A stretch of DNA of 64,000 nt, taken from NCBI RefSeq assembly GCF_030812675.1, contig NZ_JAUSTE010000005.1, positions 62,001 to 126,000 of the forward strand, read 5' to 3'. The stretch comes from Sinomonas atrocyanea (GTDB lineage: Bacteria; Actinomycetota; Actinomycetes; Actinomycetales; Micrococcaceae). Below are positions 36,091-47,301 of the stretch, in pieces. Within the stretch, counting starts at the first letter, position 1, and the number at the start of each line of letters is the position of its first letter. A program made the translations under genes and the position numbers. A model generated the notes under the pieces. The model had not been told where the DNA came from and ran no database searches. It saw only the letters and a list, made by a program, of their open reading frames with translations.

Positions 36091-37514
36091 GCGATGCCCT
36101 CCTCGGTGTCGTCCTGATCGTCGGTCTCGCCGACGGCGTCCTCTCCGGCATGTGCAACGGTCCCCTTGGGGCGGCGGGTGGACAGGGTGGTGCCCTTGAC
36201 CTGCCCGTTCTCGTCGAGCATGCCGAACCACTCGGCCGCCGTCTGCACGTCCTTGTCGCCGCGGCCCGAGAGGTTCACGATCACGATCCGCTCGTGCGGG
36301 TCGCCGCCCTCCTCGGCGAGACGCTGGCCGACCTTGATGGCCCCGGCCAGCGCGTGCGAGGACTCGATGGCGGGGATGATCCCCTCCGTGCGGCACAGGA
36401 GCCTGAAGGCGTCCATGGCCTCGGCATCGGTGATCGGCTCGTAGGTGACCCGGCCGATGTCGTGCAGGTAGGAGTGCTCGGGGCCGACGCCCGGGTAGTC
36501 CAGACCTGCCGAGATCGACTCGGACTCCACCGTCTGGCCGTCCTCGTCCTGCATGAGGTACGTGCGGGCCCCGTGCAGCACGCCCGGGCGGCCGAGCGTG
36601 ATCGTCGCGGCGTGGTGGCCGGTCTGGACACCGCGGCCGCCGGCCTCGAGGCCGTACAGCCTGACGGACGGGTCGTCGAGGAACCCGTGGAAGATGCCGA
36701 TCGCGTTCGAGCCCCCGCCCACGCACGCGCACACGGCGTCCGGCAGGCGCCCGGTCTGGGCGAGGATCTGCTCGCGGGCCTCCTCGCCGATCACCTCGTG
36801 GAAGAAGCGGACCATCGCGGGGAACGGGTGGGCGCCCGCCGCGGTGCCGAGGAGGTAGTGGGTGGTCTGGACGTTGGCCACCCAGTCGCGCAGGGCGTCG
36901 TTGATCGCGTCCTTGAGCGTCTGCGAGCCATTCGTGACCGGCACTACCTCGGCGCCCAGCAGCTGCATCCGGGCCACATTGAGGGCCTGGCGACGGCAGT
37001 CCTCGGCGCCCATGTAGACGACGCACTCCATGCCCATCAGCGCCGCCGCCGTGGCGCTGGCGACGCCGTGCTGGCCGGCGCCCGTCTCGGCGATGAGGCG
37101 CGTCTTGCCCATGCGCTTGGCCAGGAGCGCCTGCCCGAGGACGTTGTTGATCTTGTGTGAGCCGGTGTGGTTCAGGTCCTCGCGCTTGAGGAAGATCCGG
37201 ACGCCCCCGGCGTGCTCGGAGAACCGCTTGGCCTCCGTCAGGAGTGACGGGCGGCCGGAGTAGTTGCGGTTCAGGTCGGCGATCTGGGCGAGGAACTCGG
37301 GGTCGGCCTTCGCCTTCTCGAACGTGTCGTCCAGCTCGTCGAGGGCGGCGATGAGCGATTCGGGCATCCATCGGCCGCCATAGGATCCGAAGTACGGGCC
37401 CGGCGCATGCCGCAGGCTGCCGGAGAGGAACTCCTCCGCCACGGCGGCCTCGGCCCCGGTCCTCGTCGTGTCGTCCCCGCTGCCGGGGCTGCCTGCTGGC
37501 ATGGTCTCGCCCAC
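36087..37514 (-). CDS. trpB: Tryptophan synthase beta subunit
   Basis: The PLP enzyme joins indole and serine to make tryptophan. The 475 residues include the PLP lysine in HTGSHKINN, the substrate loop [10 protein letters not shown] and the phosphate-binding [10 protein letters not shown]. It is longer than the ~400-residue norm: about 45 residues are added before [11 protein letters not shown] and a ~40-residue acidic tail ends [16 protein letters not shown]. The GTG at 37514 has an AAGGAAGG/AGGA site upstream; ATG 37502 is a good alternative. Between this gene and trpC lies a 70-nt gap with a 21-bp duplication. Confidence 0.97.
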   Translation of the reverse strand: MGETMPAGSPGSGDDTTRTGAEAAVAEEFLSGSLRHAPGPYFGSYGGRWMPESLIAALDELDDTFEKAKADPEFLAQIADLNRNYSGRPSLLTEAKRFSEHAGGVRIFLKREDLNHTGSHKINNVLGQALLAKRMGKTRLIAETGAGQHGVASATAAALMGMECVVYMGAEDCRRQALNVARMQLLGAEVVPVTNGSQTLKDAINDALRDWVANVQTTHYLLGTAAGAHPFPAMVRFFHEVIGEEAREQILAQTGRLPDAVCACVGGGSNAIGIFHGFLDDPSVRLYGLEAGGRGVQTGHHAATITLGRPGVLHGARTYLMQDEDGQTVESESISAGLDYPGVGPEHSYLHDIGRVTYEPITDAEAMDAFRLLCRTEGIIPAIESSHALAGAIKVGQRLAEEGGDPHERIVIVNLSGRGDKDVQTAAEWFGMLDENGQVKGTTLSTRRPKGTVAHAGEDAVGETDDQDDTEEGIA

Positions 37515-37563
37515 CAGTCCTACCTTCCTTCCGGCGCCCGCCGTGGTGGCTGCGCCGTGTCTC

Positions 37564-37605
37564 CTAGTGCGCTGTCTCCTGCTGCTAGTGCGCTGTCTCC
37601 TGCTG
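37564..37605. repeat. 21-bp direct duplication at the trpC 3' end
   Basis: 37564-37584 and 37585-37605 are identical. Read on the minus strand, the unit spells the last six trpC codons and the stop (Q-Q-E-T-A-H-stop), so the second copy repeats those codons after the real stop. A partial third copy (GAGACA) follows. Being one multiple of three long, it could have arisen by slippage without harm. Confidence 0.9.
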
Positions 37606-38427
37606 CGCCGCGAGTCGTCCGGCGATGGCCGCCGCGCCCGCGCGCTTGAAGTCCCGGATCCGCGCCAGCGGGTCGCCGTGCGTCACGAGCGCCTCGCCCA
37701 CGAGGACGGCCCCGGCGCCGAGGCCGGCGTAGTAGGCGATGTCCTCGGGGCCCTGCACCCCCGATTCGGCGACCGCGACCGCACCCTCGGGGAGCCGGCC
37801 CGCGAGCCGTCCGAAGACGGCCCGGTCGACGTCGAGGGTCTTGAGGTTGCGGACGTTGACGCCGACGATGCGGGCGCCCGCGGCGGCCGCCCGGTCGATC
37901 TCCTCGTCGGTGTGGGTCTCGACGAGCGCGTTCATCCCCAAGGCGTGGGTGAGGTCGAGCAGACCCCGCAGCCGCGCGTCGTCGAGCGCCGCGACGATGA
38001 GGAGCACGAGGTCGGCCCCGTGGGCCCGCGCCTCGTGGACCTGGTACTCGTCGACGGTGAAGTCCTTGCGGAGCACCGGGATCGTGACGGCGGCGCGGAC
38101 GGCGTCGAGGTCGGCCAGACTGCCGTTGAAGCGGCGCTGCTCCGTCAGGACGCTGATCACCGAGGCGCCGCCCTGCTCGTACTGGGCCGCCAGGGCCGCG
38201 GGGTCGGCGATGGCCGCGAGGGCCCCCTTGGACGGGCTCTTGCGCTTCACCTCGGCGATGACGCGCAGCTCCCCCGCCGGCATCCCGCCGCCGAGCGCCG
38301 CCCACGCGTCCAGGGCTGCGGGGCGAGCGGCCGCCGCGGCCTCGACCTCGGCGCCCGGGACCTGCCGGACCCGCTCCGCGAGGTCCTCGCGGACGCCGTC
38401 GATGATGTCGTCGAGGACCGTGGGCAT
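37585..38427 (-). CDS. trpC: Indole-3-glycerol phosphate synthase
   Basis: Closes the indole ring from carboxyphenylamino-deoxyribulose phosphate. The 280-residue TIM barrel carries [12 protein letters not shown] with the catalytic lysine, [24 protein letters not shown] (second lysine), [17 protein letters not shown] and [11 protein letters not shown]. It is a single-function enzyme, not fused to TrpF. The ATG at 38427 shares its A with the TGA of the upstream membrane-protein gene (TGATG), so the two are translationally coupled. Its last codons and stop are duplicated downstream. Confidence 0.97.
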   Translation of the reverse strand: MPTVLDDIIDGVREDLAERVRQVPGAEVEAAAAARPAALDAWAALGGGMPAGELRVIAEVKRKSPSKGALAAIADPAALAAQYEQGGASVISVLTEQRRFNGSLADLDAVRAAVTIPVLRKDFTVDEYQVHEARAHGADLVLLIVAALDDARLRGLLDLTHALGMNALVETHTDEEIDRAAAAGARIVGVNVRNLKTLDVDRAVFGRLAGRLPEGAVAVAESGVQGPEDIAYYAGLGAGAVLVGEALVTHGDPLARIRDFKRAGAAAIAGRLAAQQETAH

Positions 38428-38690
38428 CAGTGCTGGTTCTTGAGCTTGCTGCCGCCGACCCCGTAGCCCGCCTTGCGCATGGCCCAGCCGACGATCAGGC
38501 CGATCGCGATGACCACGACGCCGCCCCAGAAGACGGGGTTGGACGCAATGACGAAGCCGATGCACGAGACGATCGCGCCGATCATCATGACGAAGACGCA
38601 CGTCCAGGCCGCGGGGCTGTTGCCGTGCCCGAGGTCCTCGCTCGACGTGACCTCGTTGGCGCCGGCCTGCGAACTGTGCGTGTTGCTCAT
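38427..38690 (-). CDS. HGxxPAAW-family small membrane protein in trp operon
   Basis: An 87-residue protein with the HGNSPAAW motif that names the actinobacterial HGxxPAAW family. Two hydrophobic helices follow ([20 protein letters not shown] and [18 protein letters not shown]), then a basic Gly-rich tail. The N-terminal ~25 residues are polar. It is regularly placed between trpE and trpC in actinobacteria, but its function is unknown. ATG 38690 has GGAGGAGA upstream; the stop overlaps the trpC start (TGATG). A small GGCGTC/GACGCC hairpin lies just upstream of the gene. Confidence 0.85.
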   Translation of the reverse strand: MSNTHSSQAGANEVTSSEDLGHGNSPAAWTCVFVMMIGAIVSCIGFVIASNPVFWGGVVVIAIGLIVGWAMRKAGYGVGGSKLKNQH

Positions 38691-38760
38691 CTCTTCTCCT
38701 CCATTGCGGTACTACGGCCATTCTGCCATCTCCGGCGTCGTGCAGACGCCATGTGGCGGC

Positions 38761-39399
38761 TCAGTCGGTCGGGTCCTCGCCGCGCGAGAGGCTGTCCCAT
38801 CCGTCGATGCCGTCGACGGCCCCGGCACGGTCCGCGTCCGTGCCGGCGGCGCCGCGGGCGGCAGAGGCACGGCCGGCGTCGTACCGCGTGCGCAGCGGCC
38901 AGCGGCGGGCGGCGACGAGGAGGAGGATCCCGGAGAGGGCCAGCAGCGCCCCGGCGGCGGCGGCGAGGGCCGGGTACGGGGTGAGCGCCACGGAGGCCTG
39001 GGACCCGGCCAGGCCGGTGGCCTGGGCGATCGACCCCTCGGCGGCGCCCCGCGGATCCGCCAGGACTGCGGCGCAGGCGGCGGCGACCCCGGCGCCGGCG
39101 AGGACGACGACGGCGCTCGCCACCGCGCGGCCGACCCGTCCCGCGACGGCGGCCGCGAGTGTGCCCGCAAGTCCCACGAGGGCGAGCGCCGAGACCGACG
39201 TCGCCGCCTTGCTGCCCTGCACGCTCAGGTGCGCCGTACGCACCGCGGAGCCCTGCACCTCGGCGTCGACCCAGACCTGGGTGGTCGCGCCGAAGGCGAG
39301 GAGCGCGAAGGCGAGCGCCACGACGACCACGATCGGCTTCCTCGCCCACCGGGGCACGGGCCTGGGCGACCGCACCGACGTCTCAGCCACGGACGGCAC
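38761..39399 (-). CDS. Trp biosynthesis-associated membrane protein (Trp_oprn_chp)
   Basis: A 212-residue integral membrane protein with four hydrophobic helices (starting WARKPIVVVVALAFALLAFG; the others near residues 70-90, 95-115 and 140-165) and a polar C-terminal tail. Size, topology, the TTQVWVDAEV segment after helix 1 and position between trpE and trpC fit the conserved actinobacterial Trp_oprn_chp family, whose role is unknown. GTG 39399 has GAGG 4 nt upstream and overlaps trpE by 17 nt; GTG 39390 is an equally possible start with an 8-nt overlap. Confidence 0.85.
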   Translation of the reverse strand: MPSVAETSVRSPRPVPRWARKPIVVVVALAFALLAFGATTQVWVDAEVQGSAVRTAHLSVQGSKAATSVSALALVGLAGTLAAAVAGRVGRAVASAVVVLAGAGVAAACAAVLADPRGAAEGSIAQATGLAGSQASVALTPYPALAAAAGALLALSGILLLVAARRWPLRTRYDAGRASAARGAAGTDADRAGAVDGIDGWDSLSRGEDPTD

Positions 39400-40957
39400 C
39401 CGCCTCTGCGGCGTGCGCGGCGGCCGCGGTCTGCGCGGGGCGCAGGGCGGAGGCGGTGTGGACGGCCCGCAGCGGGGCCGCGGCCTTATTCACGGATTCC
39501 TGCGCCTCGGCGGCGGGGTCGGAGTCGGCGACGATCCCTCCCCCGGACTGCACGTAGGCCCTGCCGGCGCGCAGGAGCGCCGTGCGGATCGCGATCGCCA
39601 TGTCCAGGTCGCCCGCGAAGTCGAAGTATCCGACCACTCCTCCGTAGACGCCCCGGCGCACCGGCTCGACCTCGTCGAGGAGCCGCAGGGCGCGCGGCTT
39701 GGGCGCGCCGGAGAGGGTGCCGGCGGGGAAGGTCGCGGCCAGCACGTCGTACGCGCTGGCGTCGGGCCGGAGCTTGCCGTCCACGGTCGAGACGAGGTGC
39801 ATGATGTGGCTGAACCGCTCGACCTCCATGAACTCGCTCACCTCGACCGTGCCCGGGCGGCAGACCTTCGAGAGGTCGTTGCGGGCCAGGTCCACGAGCA
39901 TGAGGTGCTCGGCCCGCTCCTTCTCGTCGGCGAGCAGCTCCTCCGCGAGGGCCTTGTCGGCCTCCACGGTGGCCCCGCGGGGGCGCGATCCTGCGATCGG
40001 GTGGGTCACGACCTGCTCCCCCGTGACCGTCACGAGCGCCTCCGGGGAGGAGCCGACGATCGAGTACTCGCGGCCCTCCGCATCCTCGAGGCTGAGCAGG
40101 TACATGTACGGGCTCGGGTTCGTGGCGCGGAGCACGCGGTAGACGTCGAGGGGATCGGCATCGCACTCGAGCTCGAAGCGGCGCGAGATGACGACCTGGA
40201 AGACTTCGCCGTCGTAGATGGCCTGCTTGCCCCGCTCGATCGCGTCCAGATAGCCCTGTTCGGCCCATTGGTGGACGACCTTGTCCTGGTAGTCGCCGTT
40301 CGGGCCGAGGATGCTCAGGGCCGGAGCTGCCGGCTCGGCAAGGGCGGCGAGCATCCGCCGCAGCCTCGCGGTGGCGTCGTGCCACGCCTCGTCGACGCGC
40401 TCGTCGCTGTTGTCGAAGTTGATCGCGTTGGCCACGATCGTGAGCGTCCCGTCCACGTTGTCGTGGGCCACGAGGTCGGTGACCAGGTTCATCGCGAGCT
40501 CGGGCAGGTCGAGGTCGTCCTCGGGCGGGGAGACGAGCCGCTCCCAGCGGCGCACCGCCTCCCAGCCGACGAAGCCGACCATGCCGGAGGTCAGCGGCGG
40601 CAGGCCCTCGAAGCGCTCCGTCTGCAGCGCGGCGACCGTGTCGCGCAGGGCCTCGAGCGGGTTCCCCGTGGTCGGGACGCCGACCGGGGGCCCCCCGATC
40701 CAGTGCGCCTGTCCGCCCCGGCTCGTCAGGGTGGCCCGGGACGCGGCGCCGATGAAGGAGTAGCGCGACCAGGAGCCGCCCACCGACGCGGACTCGAGCA
40801 GGAACGTCCCCGGCCGGCCCGCGGCGAGCTTGCGGTAGAGGCTGATGGGCGTCTCGGCGTCCGCGAGGACGCGCAGGTGCACGGGGACCACCCTGCGGTG
40901 GGCCGCCACGGCGCGGAACTCTTCGAGCGTGGGGCTGATCACTCCGAGGTCGTTCAT
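39383..40957 (-). CDS. trpE: Anthranilate synthase component I
   Basis: Forms anthranilate from chorismate with ammonia supplied by TrpG. The 524-residue protein has the N-terminal tryptophan-binding element LLESASVGGSWSRYSFIG, then the chorismate-binding domain: GEVFQVVISRRFE, NPSPYMYLL, GSSPEALVTV, HPIAGSRPRG, LVDLARNDLSKVC, FPAGTLSGAPKPRA and AYVQSGGGIVADSDP. The LLES-x-S motif suggests feedback inhibition by tryptophan. No trpG or trpD is in the window. The ATG at 40957 has no clear ribosome site. No Trp-rich leader peptide is seen in the 88-nt gap to hisI, so leader attenuation is not supported. Confidence 0.97.
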   Translation of the reverse strand: MNDLGVISPTLEEFRAVAAHRRVVPVHLRVLADAETPISLYRKLAAGRPGTFLLESASVGGSWSRYSFIGAASRATLTSRGGQAHWIGGPPVGVPTTGNPLEALRDTVAALQTERFEGLPPLTSGMVGFVGWEAVRRWERLVSPPEDDLDLPELAMNLVTDLVAHDNVDGTLTIVANAINFDNSDERVDEAWHDATARLRRMLAALAEPAAPALSILGPNGDYQDKVVHQWAEQGYLDAIERGKQAIYDGEVFQVVISRRFELECDADPLDVYRVLRATNPSPYMYLLSLEDAEGREYSIVGSSPEALVTVTGEQVVTHPIAGSRPRGATVEADKALAEELLADEKERAEHLMLVDLARNDLSKVCRPGTVEVSEFMEVERFSHIMHLVSTVDGKLRPDASAYDVLAATFPAGTLSGAPKPRALRLLDEVEPVRRGVYGGVVGYFDFAGDLDMAIAIRTALLRAGRAYVQSGGGIVADSDPAAEAQESVNKAAAPLRAVHTASALRPAQTAAAAHAAEAGAVRG

Positions 40958-41045
40958 GGGGTGCGTGCTTCGCTTTCGGGACGTGGGGTCGGTGGGTTCC
41001 GGGGCGGGCGGCCAGGCGCCGCGCGCGGCCAGCTGTGGGAGCGGG

Positions 41046-41438
41046 TCAGGCGGGGCCGACGACCGCGTCGAGCCGGCGGCCGTCGAAGCAGGTCCGGGTG
41101 CCGGTGTGGCAGGCCGCGCCGACCTGGTCGACACGGACGAGGAGCGCGTCGCCGTCGCAGTCGAGGTCGACCGACTTCACCCACTGGACGTGCCCGGACG
41201 TGTCCCCCTTGCGCCAGTACTCCTGCCGGGACCGGGACCAGAAGGTCACCCTGCCGGAGGTCAGGGTGCGGCGGAGGGCCTCGTCGTCCATCCACCCGAC
41301 CATGAGCACCTCGTGCGTGTCGTGCTGCTGGATGACGGCGGCGACCAGGCCGGCGTCGTCCCTCTTCAGGCGGGCTGCCACGGCCGCGGGAAGCGCGCTG
41401 GCAGGGGCGTCGGCGGGCAGGGGCTTCTCTTCAGACAT
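41046..41438 (-). CDS. hisI: Phosphoribosyl-AMP cyclohydrolase
   Basis: Third step of histidine synthesis, opening the purine ring of PR-AMP. The 130-residue single-domain protein has [37 protein letters not shown], the metal ligands [28 protein letters not shown] (three Asp and Cys residues), all standard for HisI. The separate hisE lies 3 kb away, so the two are not fused here. ATG 41438 is 7 nt after TAGACT (minus strand), implying a leaderless transcript that continues into trpE. Confidence 0.96.
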   Translation of the reverse strand: MSEEKPLPADAPASALPAAVAARLKRDDAGLVAAVIQQHDTHEVLMVGWMDDEALRRTLTSGRVTFWSRSRQEYWRKGDTSGHVQWVKSVDLDCDGDALLVRVDQVGAACHTGTRTCFDGRRLDAVVGPA

Positions 41439-41539
41439 CCCCCCAAGTCTAGTCGTCCGCGCCGGGGCCCCGCGCCGGGGCGGCGCGCTCGCGAGGGCGG
41501 CCGGGCGCATCGCGCCCGCGCGTGCTAGTTTCGCCAGTG
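41439..41539. promoter_or_regulatory. Divergent promoter region hisI-trp / TIGR03085 gene
   Basis: Minus-strand TAGACT (41446-41451) is 7 nt before the hisI ATG and would drive the hisI-trp cluster. Plus-strand TAGTTT (41526-41531) is 8 nt before the ATG of the divergent gene. Confidence 0.5.
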
Positions 41540-42184
41540 ATGCACTTCGTAGAACCGTCGCGTGAAGTCCTGGCCGAGACGCTGCTCGCGGCCGGCCCCG
41601 ACGCGCCCACGCTCTGCGAGGGCTGGAGGACCCGCCACCTCGCGGCCCACCTGTTCCTGCGGGAGCACAGCCCCCGCGTGGCCCTGGGACTGCTGATGAC
41701 CTCGCGGGCCAGGACCTCCGACCAGGTCACGGACAGGCTCGCGGCCACCCTGTCCTCGGAGGCCCGCTACTCGCAGCTCGTCGAGGACTTCCGGGCCGGT
41801 CCCCCGGCACTGTCCCCGCTGCGCCTCGGGCCACTCGACGAGGCCGCCAATCTGGCGGAGTTCTTCGTGCACACCGAGGACGTGCGCCGTGCCGGCGACC
41901 GCTGGGCGCCCCGCGCGCTCGACGGCGCGTACGCGGACGCCCTCTGGGACGAGGTGGTGCGGCGGGCCGCCTTCCTCTACCGCGGGGTCGACCTCGGGGT
42001 GGTGCTCGTGAGTACCCTCGGCCCGCGGCACGTGGCCAAGCGCGCCCCCGTCTCCGTGGCGATCGTCGGGGATCCGGGCGAGCTGCTCCTGCACGCCTTC
42101 GGGCGCCGCGCCCAGGCCCTCGTGACGTTCGAGGGCCAGCCGGACGCGATCGCGCTCCTGGACAGCGCCGACATCGGACACTGA
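41540..42184 (+). CDS. TIGR03085 family DinB-like metal-binding protein
   Basis: A 214-residue protein of the DinB/mycothiol-dependent maleylpyruvate isomerase-like group. The conserved [14 protein letters not shown] and [16 protein letters not shown] supply the His residues that bind a metal in this four-helix-bundle superfamily; the C-terminal half has [19 protein letters not shown]. Members use mycothiol or related thiols as cofactor, consistent with an actinobacterial host, but the reaction of the TIGR03085 branch is unknown. TAGTTT lies 8 nt before the ATG; a GTG one codon earlier (41537) would also work. Confidence 0.88.
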   Translation: MHFVEPSREVLAETLLAAGPDAPTLCEGWRTRHLAAHLFLREHSPRVALGLLMTSRARTSDQVTDRLAATLSSEARYSQLVEDFRAGPPALSPLRLGPLDEAANLAEFFVHTEDVRRAGDRWAPRALDGAYADALWDEVVRRAAFLYRGVDLGVVLVSTLGPRHVAKRAPVSVAIVGDPGELLLHAFGRRAQALVTFEGQPDAIALLDSADIGH

Positions 42185-42230
42185 GTCCCCTGCGCGGCGG
42201 CGCGCAGCAGTCTGGTGGCAGGATGGAGCC

Positions 42231-42692
42231 ATGACTGACTTCGAGCTCAGCTGGGACACCGTCGCACCGCTCTTCGCCGCGCTCGGCGACGACCGGGCGC
42301 TCGCGCCGCACGCCGGCACCGGGCCCGCCGACGCCACCGTGCTGGCCATCGCGACCGGGGACGTGGCCCAGCCGCCGAAGCTGCCCGAGGGCGGCGGGCT
42401 CTCGGAGGCGCCGCTCGGCGAGTACGACGCCGTGGAGCTCACCGTCTGGGGCCGCCCGGCCGCGAAGGGCCTGATCGCCTTCGGCGACGGCGTGGCAGCG
42501 GTCGGCGGGTTCGAGTTCGCCGCGGACGACGCCGACGGGCGGCTCGGCGCGGCTGTGGTCTCGGCCCTCGCCGAGGAGGCCTTCCTCGAGGGCGCCGAGT
42601 GGCTCGTCACCCTGGTCTCCGGGGATCCGGCCGAGGTCCCCGCGTACCTCGCCGAGGGCTGGCGCGAGGCCGCGAAGGTCAGCGCCTCCTAG
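42231..42692 (+). CDS. Conserved hypothetical protein (DUF-type, soluble)
   Basis: A 153-residue acidic soluble protein that I do not recognise by name. It is Ala/Gly/Glu-rich with alternating predicted strands and helices ([48 protein letters not shown]), no signal peptide and no membrane segment. ATG 42231 has a GGAG at 2-5 nt. It follows the DinB-like gene by 46 nt in the same direction and its stop overlaps the convergent hisF stop by 4 nt. Small proteins of this kind are widespread beside his genes in Micrococcaceae, but no function is inferred. Confidence 0.72.
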   Translation: MTDFELSWDTVAPLFAALGDDRALAPHAGTGPADATVLAIATGDVAQPPKLPEGGGLSEAPLGEYDAVELTVWGRPAAKGLIAFGDGVAAVGGFEFAADDADGRLGAAVVSALAEEAFLEGAEWLVTLVSGDPAEVPAYLAEGWREAAKVSAS

Positions 42693-43462
42693 CGGACCGG
42701 GTAGCCGGCCTCGCGGATCGCGGCCTTGACCTGGCCGATCATGTCCGCGGGGCCGAAGTGGAACATCGACGCGGCCAGGACCGCGTCCGCGCCCGCTGCG
42801 ATCGCCGGGGGGAAGTGCTCGGGGGCGCCGGCCCCGCCGGAGGCGATGATCGGCACCTTGACGGCCGCACGGATGAGGCGGATGAGCTCGAGGTCGAAGC
42901 CCTCCTTGGTGCCGTCGGCGTCGATCGAGTTGAGCAGGATCTCCCCCACGCCCCGGTCGGCGGCCTCCTTGGCCCAGGCGACGGCGTCGAGGCCTGTGCC
43001 GCGCCGGCCGCCGTGAGTGGTGACCTCGAAGCCGGAGGCGGTGGCGACGCCGCCCTGGACGCGCCGGGCGTCGACGGAGAGCACGAGGACCTGGGAGCCG
43101 AAGTGGCGGGTGATCTCGTCGATCACCTCGGGGCGGGCGATCGCCGCGGTGTTGATCGACGCCTTGTCCGCCCCCTCACGGAGGAGGCGGTCGACGTCGG
43201 CCACTCCCCGGACGCCGCCCCCGACGGTGAGCGGGATGAAGACTTCCTCGGCGGTGCGCCGCACCACGTCGAACGTCGTCTGGCGGTCGGCGGAGGAGGC
43301 CGTGACATCGAGGAACGTGAGCTCGTCGGCGCCGGCGGTGTCGTAGCGGTGGGCGAGCTCGACGGGGTCGCCGGCATCGCGCAGGTTCAGGAAGTTCACG
43401 CCCTTGACGACGCGGCCGGCGTCGACGTCGAGGCACGGGATGACGCGGACGGCAACACTCAT
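42689..43462 (-). CDS. hisF: Imidazole glycerol phosphate synthase cyclase subunit
   Basis: HisF uses ammonia from HisH to close the imidazole ring, yielding IGP and AICAR. The 257-residue TIM barrel has the catalytic Asp in [15 protein letters not shown] and the second in VLSVDARR, plus [34 protein letters not shown] and IIASGGAG phosphate loops. ATG 43462 has GGGGAGGGG upstream and lies 13 nt after hisG, so they are co-transcribed. hisH and hisA are not in the window. Confidence 0.98.
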   Translation of the reverse strand: MSVAVRVIPCLDVDAGRVVKGVNFLNLRDAGDPVELAHRYDTAGADELTFLDVTASSADRQTTFDVVRRTAEEVFIPLTVGGGVRGVADVDRLLREGADKASINTAAIARPEVIDEITRHFGSQVLVLSVDARRVQGGVATASGFEVTTHGGRRGTGLDAVAWAKEAADRGVGEILLNSIDADGTKEGFDLELIRLIRAAVKVPIIASGGAGAPEHFPPAIAAGADAVLAASMFHFGPADMIGQVKAAIREAGYPVR

Positions 43463-43475
43463 GGCGGCCCCTCCC

Positions 43476-44321
43476 CTAGATGCGGCAGGCGTGGATGCTG
43501 CTGACCAGGATGGCGCGGGCGCCCAGGTCGTACAGCTCGTCCATGATGCGGTTGGTCTCGCGCTTGGGGACCATCGAGCGCACGGCGACCCACTCGGAGT
43601 CGCGCAGCGGCGACACGGTCGGCGACTCGAGGCCCGGCGTGAGTGCGGCGGCCTTCTCGACGAGGTCCTTGCGGATGTCGTAGTCCATGAGCACGTACTG
43701 GCGCGCCACGAGCACGCCCTGGAGGCGGCGGATGAGCACGTCGATCGCCGGCAGGGTGTGCCCGGGGCGGCCGATCAGGACCGCCTCCGACTGCAGCAGG
43801 GGCTCCCCGAAGACCTCCATCCCGGCGGCCTTGAGCGTGTTGCCGGTCTCCACGACGTCGGCGATCGCGTCGGCGACCCCCAGGCGCACCGAGGACTCGA
43901 CGGCGCCGTCGAGGCGGACCACGTGGGAGGCGGCGATGCCGCGCTCGCCGAGGTAGCGGCGCACGAGGCCGTCGTAGCTCGTCGCGATGCGCTTGCCCTC
44001 GAGGTCCGCGAGGCTCGAGAACGTCCCGACGGGGCCGGCGAACCGGAACGTCGAGGCAGCGAAGCCGAGGGCGAGCAGCTCGTCGGCGTCCACCTCGGCG
44101 TCGAGCAGCAGGTCACGGCCGGTGATGCCGACGTCGAGCGTGCCGTGGCCCACGTAGACCGCGATGTCGCGCGGGCGCAGGAAGAAGAACTCGATGTCAT
44201 TGTCGGGGTCGACCATGACGAGTTCGCGCCCTTCACGGCGCTGGCGGTAGCCGGCCTCGGCGAGCATCGACGAGGCGGCTTCGGACAGTGATCCCTTGTT
44301 CGGGACGGCTACACGGAGCAT
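43476..44321 (-). CDS. hisG: ATP phosphoribosyltransferase (long form)
   Basis: First committed step of histidine synthesis. The 281-residue protein is the long, self-regulated HisG: catalytic half with [28 protein letters not shown] and the PRPP loop [18 protein letters not shown], then a ~75-residue C-terminal ACT-like domain ([18 protein letters not shown]) that binds histidine for feedback inhibition. ATG 44321 has only a weak upstream purine tract. The 80-nt gap from hisE contains a CCTGCC/GGCAGG and CCGCGG/CCGCGG hairpin at 44366-44401 that might modulate read-through. Confidence 0.97.
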   Translation of the reverse strand: MLRVAVPNKGSLSEAASSMLAEAGYRQRREGRELVMVDPDNDIEFFFLRPRDIAVYVGHGTLDVGITGRDLLLDAEVDADELLALGFAASTFRFAGPVGTFSSLADLEGKRIATSYDGLVRRYLGERGIAASHVVRLDGAVESSVRLGVADAIADVVETGNTLKAAGMEVFGEPLLQSEAVLIGRPGHTLPAIDVLIRRLQGVLVARQYVLMDYDIRKDLVEKAAALTPGLESPTVSPLRDSEWVAVRSMVPKRETNRIMDELYDLGARAILVSSIHACRI

Positions 44322-44401
44322 GGGGGGGCTTTCTGGGTGTGGGGCTTCAGGCTGAGGCGGCCGTGCCGCGGTGGCCTGCCGTGGCCGGGCAGGTGCCGCG
44401 G

Positions 44402-44665
44402 CTACAGATGGCGGTAGACGTCCTGCAGCGAGAGGCCCTTGGCCAGCATGAGCACCTGGAGGTGGTACAGCAGCTGGGAGATCTCCTCGGCTGCTTCCTC
44501 GTCCGACTCGTACTCGGCGGCCATCCACACCTCGGCGGCCTCTTCGACGATCTTCTTGCCGATGCCGTGCACTCCGGACTCCAGTTCGGCGACGGTGCGC
44601 GATCCGGCCGGGCGCTTCTCGGCCTTCTCGCTGAGCTCGGCGAACAGTGTCTCGAAATCCTTCAC
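44402..44665 (-). CDS. hisE: Phosphoribosyl-ATP pyrophosphatase
   Basis: Second step of histidine synthesis, hydrolysing PR-ATP to PR-AMP. The 87-residue all-alpha MazG-like protein has the conserved [20 protein letters not shown] and the [18 protein letters not shown] helices whose Glu/Asp residues bind magnesium. The GTG at 44665 lies 7 nt after TAGGCT with no Shine-Dalgarno. It heads the hisE-hisG-hisF cluster. Confidence 0.96.
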   Translation of the reverse strand: MKDFETLFAELSEKAEKRPAGSRTVAELESGVHGIGKKIVEEAAEVWMAAEYESDEEAAEEISQLLYHLQVLMLAKGLSLQDVYRHL

Positions 44666-44764
44666 GGCCTCAAGCCTACTGGAGAGCGGGACGCCACCCG
44701 CACCGGCACCGGGTCTGTGACCGCCGTCCTGTGACGGATCCGACAGCCGCGCGCGGGCGGGCGC

Positions 44765-45997
<1,233 letters not shown>

Positions 45998-46001
<4 letters not shown>

Positions 46002-46651
46002 CCGTCTCCTCCTCGACCGCCCCGGAGGGCTGCCACGTGCGCTGCAAGGTCCTCGATCGAGATGAGCGGGCACCCGTGCTCGTCGGCGAAGGCCCGCAGG
46101 GCGGGGAGCCGCATCATCTCGCCGTCATCGTGGACCACTTCGGCGATCACCCCCACCGGGGCGAGGCCGGCGAGGCGGCACAGGTCGACGGCCGCCTCGG
46201 TGTGGCCCTGACGGACCAGTACACCACCGTCAACTGCACGCAGCGGGAATATATGCCCCGGCCGGGCGAAGTCCCCCGGGTCCGACCCCGGGTCGGCGAG
46301 GGCGACGACGGTGCGGGCCCGGTCGGTGGCGCTGATTCCGGTCGAGATGCCGGCCCTCGCGTCGCACGAGACGGTGTACGCAGTGCCCTTGGCGTCCTGG
46401 TTGTCCTCGACCATGGGCGGGAGGGCGAGGCGGTCGGCCGTCTCTGCGGACAGCGGGACGCAGATGACGCCGGACGAGTGGCGGATGGTCCAGCCCATGA
46501 GCGCCGGGGTGGCGTGCTGGGCCGCGAAGACGATGTCGCCCTCGTTCTCCCGATCCTCGTCGTCGACCACCAGCACGGGCCGGCCGGCGCGGAGCGCGTC
46601 GACGGCGGCCTGGACGGGCTCGAGCCTGATGTCCTCGGCGGTGCGGGTCAC
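45998..46651 (-). CDS. ribB: 3,4-dihydroxy-2-butanone 4-phosphate synthase
   Basis: Makes the four-carbon precursor of riboflavin from ribulose 5-phosphate. The 217-residue protein has [17 protein letters not shown] (acidic magnesium loop), [50 protein letters not shown]. Complete as a stand-alone enzyme. The GTG at 46651 overlaps the ribE stop (GTGA) with GGAGG about 9 nt upstream. Confidence 0.96.
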
Positions 46652-47301
46652 GGGCGGGCCTCCTCTGCGGTCGCGCGGGGCTGCTCCGCGGCGGTCTGGC
46701 CGAAGGACAGGAGGCGCGCGGTGTACTTGGCGAGGACGTCGACCTCGAGGTTCACGGGCGCCCCGACGGCCTTGTCGCCGAGGCCAGTCTCGGCGAGGGT
46801 CGCCGGGATGAGCCCGACCTCGAACCAGGGCTCCGGCTCCGCGGGACCGCTCACCGCCGTCACGGTGAGGGAGACGCCGTCGACGGCGATCGAGCCCTTC
46901 TCCGCGATGTACCGGGCGAGGTCCGCGGGCACGGCGAACCGGAGCCGGTTCCAGTTCTCGAGCGGCTCGCGCTCGAGGAGCGTGCCGACGCCGTCGACGT
47001 GGCCCTGCACGACGTGGCCGTCGAGCCGGCCGCCGGCGGGGACGCAGCGTTCGAGGTTCACCCTGTCCCCGGCGGCGAGGGCCCCGATCGTGGTGCGGGC
47101 GAGGGACTCCCCCATCACGTCGACCGCGAAGCGCGTGCCGTCGTTCGTGACGGCCGTGAGGCAGCAGCCGTCGACGGCGATCGAGCCGCCGAGGGGCAGG
47201 TCCAGGGCGAGGGTGGGCGCGGTGAGGGTCAGGACGGCGCTGTCGCCCGAGCGTCGGACCTCCTCGACGGTGCCGCGTTCGGCGATGATTCCGGTGAACA
47301 T
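46648..47301 (-). CDS. ribE: Riboflavin synthase alpha chain
   Basis: Dismutates two lumazine molecules to riboflavin. The 217-residue protein shows the two internally repeated lumazine-binding halves: [12 protein letters not shown] with [12 protein letters not shown], then GHVDGVGTL with [13 protein letters not shown], the usual trimeric enzyme. Its ATG shares a base with the ribD stop (TGATG). The C-terminal ~20 residues after [15 protein letters not shown] are a low-complexity tail. Confidence 0.97.
   Translation of the reverse strand: MFTGIIAERGTVEEVRRSGDSAVLTLTAPTLALDLPLGGSIAVDGCCLTAVTNDGTRFAVDVMGESLARTTIGALAAGDRVNLERCVPAGGRLDGHVVQGHVDGVGTLLEREPLENWNRLRFAVPADLARYIAEKGSIAVDGVSLTVTAVSGPAEPEPWFEVGLIPATLAETGLGDKAVGAPVNLEVDVLAKYTARLLSFGQTAAEQPRATAEEARP

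Noticed and set aside
40958-41045. Possible trp leader peptide and attenuator before trpE
   Set aside because: No short ORF with clustered Trp codons and no terminator with T-run is present in the 88 nt between hisI and trpE.
44666-44764. Terminator after ribH
   Set aside because: Only short, imperfect pairings were found; the stretch is better explained by the hisE -10 element.
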